A stretch of DNA of 18,853 nucleotides from Carthagonibacter metallireducens. Its GTDB lineage: Bacteria > Gemmatimonadota > Gemmatimonadetes > Palauibacterales > Palauibacteraceae. Location: contig JAMJQQ010000050.1 of the NCBI GenBank assembly GCA_023554445.1, positions 1-18,853 of the forward strand, in the 5' to 3' direction. This document shows, in pieces, positions 14,455 through 18,853 of this stretch. Position 1 is the stretch's first letter; each line of letters begins with the position of its first letter. Under the pieces are notes generated by a model, which saw only the letters and a program-made list of their open reading frames with translations, had not been told where the DNA came from and did no database searches. The position numbers and the translations under genes are program-made.

Positions 14455-15261
14455 TCAGTTCGGACCGGTTCGGGTCATCCCCCCGTCGGATCCACGGGGC
14501 GGCTCGCTCCCGGGCGGAACCGGGGAGGCATTTCGCGGTCGCTGGCGGCCATCGTACCCGGGCGGAGTTCCTGCACCGGTCGGGTCGTTCTGCATGCGTT
14601 CCATGGCCCTGACCCTGACCTGATCGAACGCCGCGGATGGGTCTTCGCCCATGCGGATCCGCCGGCGGACTGCTGCCGAAAAATTCAGCATTCCCTGCTC
14701 CGGAGTTCCCCGCCTCATTCCTTCTCGTACCGCATCCAGGGCTTGGTCTGCGGGCACACCGGCCTCGGCAAGGTCTCCGAGTACGAGCATCGGCACGGCC
14801 AGCCCGCGGTTTCCTCGCCCCCCCGCCTCGCCGGCGAGACTCCGGATCGCATCCGGGGAGACGCCTCGGCGCACGGCTTCGGCCGTGGCGGCGAGACTCG
14901 CGCCATCGCGCCTGTCCATGCCACCGGCGGCGAGCAGGTCGTTCGCCTCACGCAGCCGATTCGAGTAGTCCTCCAGTGCGCCGACGATTCGATCGGGCGG
15001 CACGCCCTTGGCGATCCCTTCCACCGCCTTCCGACGGATCAGCTGCGGCGGGATTCCCTCCCGACCCAGCTCGCCCGCCATCTCTCGAATCCGGTCCAGG
15101 TCACCGGGCGGAAGCGCATCCTGCAATCTCTCACGCGAGCGTTCCGCATTCGGAACCCCGGTTTCCTGACCGCGGGCAGGAATCGCATTCGGGAAGAGCC
15201 CCATCGCCGCTGCGAGAAGTACCAGATTCCCGGAACGCATGACCTTCGCCGTTGTTGACAT
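14455..15261 (-). CDS. Secreted helical-repeat protein of unknown function
   Basis: This 268-residue protein starts at an ATG with AGGA about 10 nt upstream. The signal peptide spans about residues 1-31 (NLVLLAAAMGLFPNAIPARG). The body (about 35-215) is alpha-helical and repeats a loose unit of about 35 residues whose loops read G-(I/V)-(P/S)-(P/A)-(D/Q): REGIPPQLIRRKAVEGIAKG, KGVPPDRIVGALEDY, RRGVSPDAIRSLAGE, EAGVPADQALDAVREG, MGEDPSAAFDQVRV. The last 50 residues are disordered and Pro/Gly/Arg-rich. I do not recognise a named family. The repeat style suggests an elongated helical solenoid in the periplasm or cell envelope. It is a single-gene unit: the stem-loop at 14399-14434 follows it, and 80 nt separate it from the ECF operon, in which I see no clear promoter. 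Confidence 0.7.
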   Translation of the reverse strand: MSTTAKVMRSGNLVLLAAAMGLFPNAIPARGQETGVPNAERSRERLQDALPPGDLDRIREMAGELGREGIPPQLIRRKAVEGIAKGVPPDRIVGALEDYSNRLREANDLLAAGGMDRRDGASLAATAEAVRRGVSPDAIRSLAGEAGGRGNRGLAVPMLVLGDLAEAGVPADQALDAVREGMRRGTPEQGMLNFSAAVRRRIRMGEDPSAAFDQVRVRAMERMQNDPTGAGTPPGYDGRQRPRNASPVPPGSEPPRGSDGGMTRTGPN

Positions 15262-15341
15262 CGTGATACCGTCCTGTGCTTGGTACGTAGCCCGATTCCA
15301 TCCGGGCGTTCACTACAAAGACGAACCGCGGGCGAGTTGCG

Positions 15342-16487
15342 TCACGGCTCGGTCACCACGAGCGTCGCCTGTTCACGGCCCCACTCGTCGATCGTCCGCC
15401 CCGGGATCTCGTCCGGCAGGTGCCACGTGCCGTCCACCAGGAATCCGAAGCGGTGAAGTCCGGGCTCCACGAGTACGGTCACCACCCATCCGTCAGCCCC
15501 GCGAAGCATGGGAAGCGACTCCCAGTCGAGGAAGTCGGCGACGAGTTCGACTGTGATCGCGTTCGGTGCCTCGAGGTGGAATCTCACCTGAGCCGGAGCT
15601 CCCTCTTCGATCCGGTACGTCTGCGGGTGTTCGTCGCCGAATCGCAACGCGGTCCACGACAGGACAGCACCCGCGCTGCCGGCCGCCGGCGTGTCGAGCA
15701 GCGGATCGGGAGCGTATCGCCCGCCGTTACCACGGAACGCGAGATCCGGACCGAGAGGAAGAAAGAGACCCAGCGCGAAGAGAAACTCCGATCCGGTCGG
15801 GGTCTCCCAGAGGCCCAGGTCGAGATCGCAGAGACTTCCGCCGATCGAGAATCTCGCGCCCCCGGAGATTCCGTAATACTCGCCCTGCGTTGACGAATAG
15901 CCCTCCAGACGCAGCCTGGGCTCGACCGCGGGAAAGCGATGCCAGAGCTCGAGCCGGCCACCCCAGGACCACAGGTCCGTGACGACTTCCGTACGGCGGT
16001 TCACGGGGATGCGAGATCGACCGATCGCACCTCGTCCCACGAGGCGCAGAGTCGTCGCGGCAAAAGTGAAACGGGCCGCGGGCTCGAGCTCGAGCAGGCC
16101 GGCATCGTATGGATACGGATCCCCGACCGAGAACACCTCTCCCCCCAGCGAGAGGTCCAGCCACAGCGCACCCGACACCGGCACCGAGCCTTCCGCCGCC
16201 GTTCCCAGAGACAACCAGCTCGAACCCTCGGACACGAGACTGAGCCCTGTCGCACCGGAGAGAGACCAGGACGCGCGGTCGCCGAGAGGCAGGCCCAGCC
16301 GACCACCCAGAAACAGGTATGGAGTAGATTCCGCCGTCACGGAAGCTGGCGGCAGCGAGTACGAAAACCCGGCGTCCAGCAGCAGGCTTCCCGGCTGGCA
16401 CCGGGCAGTCGCGGGAGCGAAGGGTCCGAACGCCAACGGGACGGCCGCGATAAGCGGCGCCATGCGCCCGGGCCCCGCTCGGATCAC
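15342..16487 (-). CDS. Predicted outer-membrane barrel with C-terminal glycogen-binding-like (AMPK-CBM/CBM48) domain
   Basis: This 381-residue protein starts at a GTG that overlaps the anti-sigma stop by 4 nt (GTGA). A signal peptide spans about 9-29. Residues 33-290 are a series of amphipathic beta strands (YLFLGGRLGLPL, SWLSLGTAAEG, LWLDLSLGGEVFSV, LRLEGYSSTQGEYYG, GARFSIGGSLCDLDLGLWE, FLFALGLFLPLG), consistent with a beta-barrel. Residues 300-378 form an immunoglobulin-like E-set domain of the AMPK glycogen-binding type: VELVADFLDWESLPMLR, GWVVTVLVEPGLHRFGFLVDGTWHLPDE. That matches the 'v.l.GdFn.W....m....g.W...l.l.pG.y.ykFvvDG.w..dp' pattern. The same domain type closes the anti-sigma factor upstream. 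The protein probably displays or binds a glucan or another partner at the outer membrane, and is a likely target or sensor of the sigma circuit. The barrel is predicted from strand pattern only. Confidence 0.75.
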   Translation of the reverse strand: MIRAGPGRMAPLIAAVPLAFGPFAPATARCQPGSLLLDAGFSYSLPPASVTAESTPYLFLGGRLGLPLGDRASWSLSGATGLSLVSEGSSWLSLGTAAEGSVPVSGALWLDLSLGGEVFSVGDPYPYDAGLLELEPAARFTFAATTLRLVGRGAIGRSRIPVNRRTEVVTDLWSWGGRLELWHRFPAVEPRLRLEGYSSTQGEYYGISGGARFSIGGSLCDLDLGLWETPTGSEFLFALGLFLPLGPDLAFRGNGGRYAPDPLLDTPAAGSAGAVLSWTALRFGDEHPQTYRIEEGAPAQVRFHLEAPNAITVELVADFLDWESLPMLRGADGWVVTVLVEPGLHRFGFLVDGTWHLPDEIPGRTIDEWGREQATLVVTEP

Positions 16488-17143
16488 GTTCCCGAGATCG
16501 CGGTTACAGCCAGCAGGGAATTCTGCCGTCCGAACCCGTCGTCACGGGAGACAGCCGCGTTCGGGTCGGAGATCCACTCCGAGCCGTCGATCACGAACAT
16601 GTACTCGTGAACACCCGGCTCCAGCGGCACTCTGCCCGACCAGACTCCGTCTCCGTCGGGGTCGGAAAGTGCGATCGCCGGTTGCCACTCGCTGAAGTCC
16701 CCAGCCAGGTGGACCGACTCGGCTCCCTCCGCCTGAACGACGAACTGGACGTAGACGCTGCGGGCCAGGAGATCCGGTTCGGTCTCCGGCGCCATGTCCA
16801 CTCCGGTCCAGGGACGCAGGACGACGAGCGCGAGCGCCGCCGCCAGGCCAAGCGCTGCGATCGGCGATATCCGGATCGATCTGGGCCGGATTGCCCAGTC
16901 CAGCCAGGCCGGTCGGTCGGGACTCGGATCCATGCTCCGCACTCCCGGAGCAGGCCCGGCCTTCCGGATCGCAGCGACAACCCGGGAATCGAATCCGGCG
17001 GGCGCGCCTGCCGGTGCGGATCGTGCGACCTCAGCCAGCAGCCGGTCCCACTCCTCGGCGCTTTCCCGGAGGGCCAGCGGAAGGTCCTCCAGACGCAGTT
17101 CTCCGTCCAGATATGCCTGAATCCTCAGATCGATTTCGCTCAC
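16484..17143 (-). CDS. Anti-sigma-factor-like membrane protein with C-terminal glycogen-binding-like domain
   Basis: This 219-residue protein has a short cytoplasmic N-terminus, MSEIDLRIQAYLDGEL, which resembles the start of anti-sigma domains ('...i.aYlDGEL...'). It lacks the HxxxCxxC zinc motif, and no cysteine occurs anywhere in the protein. One transmembrane helix lies at about 93-110 (ISPIAALGLAAALALVVL). Residues 129-214 are an AMPK-type carbohydrate-binding E-set domain: SVHLAGDFSEWQPAIALSD, GDGVWSGRVPLEPGVHEYMFVIDGSEWISDP. The gene lies between an ECF sigma gene and a barrel gene, with GTGA overlaps on both sides. I infer that it holds the sigma factor at the membrane and that the periplasmic domain senses a ligand or binds the matching domain of the barrel protein. 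Regulation is not shown by the sequence. Confidence 0.82.
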   Translation of the reverse strand: MSEIDLRIQAYLDGELRLEDLPLALRESAEEWDRLLAEVARSAPAGAPAGFDSRVVAAIRKAGPAPGVRSMDPSPDRPAWLDWAIRPRSIRISPIAALGLAAALALVVLRPWTGVDMAPETEPDLLARSVYVQFVVQAEGAESVHLAGDFSEWQPAIALSDPDGDGVWSGRVPLEPGVHEYMFVIDGSEWISDPNAAVSRDDGFGRQNSLLAVTAISGT

Positions 17144-17697
17144 TTCAAGTCCTCCAGCAGTTCCTGCAATCCATCGCGTGCGCGGTGCACGCGCATCTTC
17201 AGGGCCGGGACCGAGACGCCGAGCAACTCCCCCATCTCCTGGTAGGACAGCCCCTCGACGTGCTTCATCACGAAGGCCTCCCGATGCTCGAGCGGCAGCC
17301 GCCGCAGAGCGAGGTCGATCCGTGTCCGGATCCCCTTCCGGTCCAGAGCATCTCCGGGATCGCCGAACTCCGCCTCGAGGCTCGGCACGTCATCGAGAGA
17401 CAGCCGGCTCCGCCTGCGCCCCTTGAGATGGTCCTTGCAGACATTCGCGGTGATCCGGAACAGCCAGGCTCCGACGCGGCCTGGATTGCGACATCCGGCA
17501 AGGCTGCGGTGCGCCTTGATCAGCGCCGTCTGGACGATGTCTTCCGCATCATCGGCTCCTCCGCTCATGCGCTCGGCATGACGGTAGAGGAGATCCTGAT
17601 AGCGTCGGACGATCTCGCCGAATGCCGCTTCAGAGCCGGCGAGGGAATCCCTGACCAGCTCAGCGTCGGTCTGTTGCCTCGCTTCTGCCCCCAGCAC
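17140..17697 (-). CDS. ECF-type RNA polymerase sigma factor
   Basis: This 185-residue protein has sigma-2 at about 22-92 (EAAFGEIVRRYQDLLYRHAER, DAEDIVQTALIKAHRSL, GAWLFRITANVCKDHLKGRRR) and sigma-4 at about 125-182 (LRRLPLEHREAFVMKHVEGL, SYQEMGELLGVSVPALKMRVHRARDGL). The size and the missing sigma-1/sigma-3 regions identify it as extracytoplasmic-function class. The GTG start at 17695-17697 is supported by GAGGAG 4 nt upstream. Its TGA overlaps the GTG of the anti-sigma gene. Upstream lies a perfect 8-bp inverted repeat (17772-17795). I could not identify a self-recognised ECF promoter. Confidence 0.93.
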   Translation of the reverse strand: MLGAEARQQTDAELVRDSLAGSEAAFGEIVRRYQDLLYRHAERMSGGADDAEDIVQTALIKAHRSLAGCRNPGRVGAWLFRITANVCKDHLKGRRRSRLSLDDVPSLEAEFGDPGDALDRKGIRTRIDLALRRLPLEHREAFVMKHVEGLSYQEMGELLGVSVPALKMRVHRARDGLQELLEDLK

Positions 17698-17701
17698 CTG
17701 T

Positions 17702-17707
17702 CTCCTC
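17702..17707 (-). promoter_or_regulatory. Ribosome binding site of the ECF sigma gene
   Basis: GAGGAG lies 4 nt before the GTG at 17697 on the minus strand. It is one of the strongest Shine-Dalgarno matches in the window and decides the GTG start. Downstream genes in this operon start by overlap instead. Confidence 0.6.
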
Positions 17708-17771
17708 TGCTGGACTGCCAGCCGGTATTCTGCGGTCGGCCACCGTCGTGAAACGGGCTCTTCACTCTCTA

Positions 17772-17795
17772 GACGATCGGAGCAGTTCGATCGTC
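17772..17795. promoter_or_regulatory. Perfect 8-bp inverted repeat upstream of the ECF operon
   Basis: GACGATCG (17772-17779) and CGATCGTC (17788-17795) are separated by 8 nt, with the nearer arm 75 nt upstream of the ECF start codon. The geometry (8-8-8, 16-bp centre-to-centre) suits a dimeric DNA-binding regulator. An RNA hairpin is also possible. It lies in a 232-bp gap between divergent genes. Confidence 0.4.
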
Positions 17796-17868
17796 ACACG
17801 AAACGCGACAAGGCCAGTTTGGAACGATGCGCTGCCGTGGCAGGCCGGGCCAGTGGGCTCCGTCCGGG

Positions 17869-17895
17869 CACCCGCCGGCTTGTATGAAGCGGGTG
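17869..17895. promoter_or_regulatory. 7-bp inverted repeat next to the right-hand promoter candidate
   Basis: CACCCGC (17869-17875) pairs with GCGGGTG (17889-17895) across 13 nt, and its right arm overlaps the -35-like GTGACA of the plus-strand gene. It could be an operator. Chance occurrence in GC-rich DNA is a real alternative. Confidence 0.25.
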
Positions 17896-17919
17896 ACAGC
17901 CGCGCGGCGCCCGTAGTAT
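17893..17919 (+). promoter_or_regulatory. Weak promoter candidate for the D-threonine aldolase-like gene
   Basis: GTGACA (17893-17898, 5 of 6 to TTGACA) and TAGTAT (17914-17919, 4 of 6 to TATAAT) are separated by 15 nt, shorter than ideal. The -10 ends 10 nt before the ATG, so the transcript would be leaderless or nearly so, consistent with the absence of a ribosome binding site. Confidence 0.3.
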
Positions 17920-17929
17920 GTTCCCGGCC

Positions 17930-18853
17930 ATGAACTCGATCCATGACCTGCCGACCCCAGCGCTTCTCCTGGATCTCGATATTCTCGAAGCGAATCTTCG
18001 AGGGATGGCCGATCGGTGCCGGGATCTCGGCGTCCGGCTTCGACCGCACGTAAAGACTCACAAGTGCGTCGAGATCGGCCTGGGCCAGCGGGAACTCGGA
18101 GCGGCCGGTATCACGGTGAGCACCCTGTTCGAGGCCCGCGTATTCGCCGACGCCGGTTTCGAAGACATCACCTGGGCATTCCCGATCGTTCATTCGCGCG
18201 TCACCGAGGCGGTCGAACTGGCCGAGCGAATCAGATTCGGTGTGACGATCGACTCGCCGGAAGCGGTAGATCTGCTGCAGTCGACTGGGACGCGTTTCCG
18301 GGTCTGGCTGAAGGTCGATGCCGGCTACGGCAGGGCGGGAGTGACGATCGACACCGATGAGGCGCTTCAGTTGGCAGATCGCATCGCTGCCGCGCCCGAG
18401 CTCGAATTCGCCGGGCTCCTGTCACATTCCGGAAATGCGTATCACGCGACCTCGCCTGCTCAGGTCGAGAGGATAGGCCACGAAGAGAGAGACGCTCTGA
18501 GTGCGCTCGCCGAGCGGATCCGGGCACGGGGGACGGAAGTCCCCGGCCTCAGTGGCGGCTCGACGCCCTCCATGTCAAAGGCTCGCGACCTGTCGGGCAT
18601 GACCGAGGTCCGGCCGGGAAATTACGCACTCTACGACTGGACGCAGGTGGCGCTCCAGTCCTGTTCGCTCGACCAGTGCGCGGCGACCATTTTGGCGAGC
18701 GTCGTATCGTCTCACTCCGATGCGCGACGATCGGTCGTGGACGCCGGCGCGCTCGCCCTGTCGGCCGATCCGGGACCGGCGCACCTGCCTGGCGCTGGAA
18801 TGGGGGTCCTGCTCGACCCGGATCGCCCCGGACATATCCTGCAGAACGCAAGG
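17930..18853 (+). CDS. D-threonine aldolase / D-serine dehydratase-like PLP enzyme, 3' end cut by window edge
   Basis: The frame is open for 308 codons from the ATG at 17930 to the window end, with no stop. It begins LPTPALLLDLDILEANL and carries RPHVKTHK (residues 38-45), the PLP-lysine segment of the fold-type III alanine-racemase-like family that includes D-threonine aldolase and D-serine deaminase (DSD1). STLFEARVFADAGFEDITWAF and WLKVDAGYGRAGV match conserved barrel strands, and GLLSHSGNAYH and GGSTPS follow. PLP-dependent enzymes of this group cleave or dehydrate D-hydroxy amino acids, and a metal site usually lies in the C-terminal domain, which is mostly outside the window. Substrate cannot be decided. 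No ribosome binding site is visible before the ATG. Confidence 0.85.
   Translation, partial: MNSIHDLPTPALLLDLDILEANLRGMADRCRDLGVRLRPHVKTHKCVEIGLGQRELGAAGITVSTLFEARVFADAGFEDITWAFPIVHSRVTEAVELAERIRFGVTIDSPEAVDLLQSTGTRFRVWLKVDAGYGRAGVTIDTDEALQLADRIAAAPELEFAGLLSHSGNAYHATSPAQVERIGHEERDALSALAERIRARGTEVPGLSGGSTPSMSKARDLSGMTEVRPGNYALYDWTQVALQSCSLDQCAATILASVVSSHSDARRSVVDAGALALSADPGPAHLPGAGMGVLLDPDRPGHILQNAR

Noticed and set aside
14200..15258. 352-residue plus-strand frame across the stem-loop and two genes
   Set aside because: It crosses the 13-bp stem-loop and lies antisense to two genes with signal peptides; no motif is visible.
17762..18193. 143-residue minus-strand frame over the start of the D-threonine aldolase-like gene
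   Set aside because: The plus strand encodes the PLP motif RPHVKTHK there, and the minus frame shows no domain.
1..18853. tRNA, rRNA, CRISPR, insertion sequence or prophage elements
   Set aside because: I found no cloverleaf-like sequence, regularly spaced repeat array, transposase motif or phage protein on reading both strands.

Overview
The window is GC-rich, densely coded DNA from a Gram-negative-type (two-membrane) bacterium: it encodes several secreted or outer-membrane beta-barrel proteins, a periplasmic alkaline phosphatase and a PBP4-type peptidase. Genes are packed with 1-4 nt start/stop overlaps. An ECF sigma / anti-sigma / barrel operon carrying glycogen-binding (AMPK-CBM) domains, next to imuA-type mutagenesis genes, is the kind of gene content I associate with Gemmatimonadota. 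That placement is an inference. I see no rRNA, tRNA, CRISPR array, insertion sequence or phage gene, and the region reads as ordinary chromosome.

Layout, left to right. 1-934 (minus): imuA and the start of an imuB-like gene that runs off the left edge; this is a DNA-damage mutagenesis module with a plausible promoter and repeat operator. 1019-5725 (minus): a tight three-gene operon. It encodes a secreted SH3b-repeat protein, a membrane-anchored JAMM (MPN+) metalloprotease with an intact zinc motif, and a large secreted protein with Ig-like domains, TPRs and a predicted C-terminal outer-membrane barrel. I could not match this set to any described system, and it is the best candidate here for something new. 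5848-11919 (plus): six genes that overlap throughout, namely an outer-membrane barrel protein, an FdhD-family protein without the usual CxxC, MobA, a PBP4-type D-Ala-D-Ala carboxypeptidase, MoeA and an Asp-box beta-propeller. Three of these genes belong to molybdenum cofactor maturation.

11950-15261 (minus) holds three separately spaced genes: a KAS III-like condensing enzyme, a secreted alkaline phosphatase and a secreted helical-repeat protein of unknown function. A strong stem-loop lies between the last two. 15342-17697 (minus) is an operon of ECF sigma factor, single-TM anti-sigma factor with a C-terminal glycogen-binding-like domain, and a predicted outer-membrane barrel with the same class of C-terminal domain; it looks like an envelope or carbohydrate-responsive sigma circuit. 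17930-18853 (plus) is the 5' part of a PLP-dependent D-threonine aldolase / D-serine dehydratase-like gene, cut by the right edge.

Functional themes are envelope biogenesis and sensing, Moco maturation and SOS-type mutagenesis. All intergenic gaps are below 300 bp; the largest (17698-17929) carries two inverted repeats and a possible promoter.
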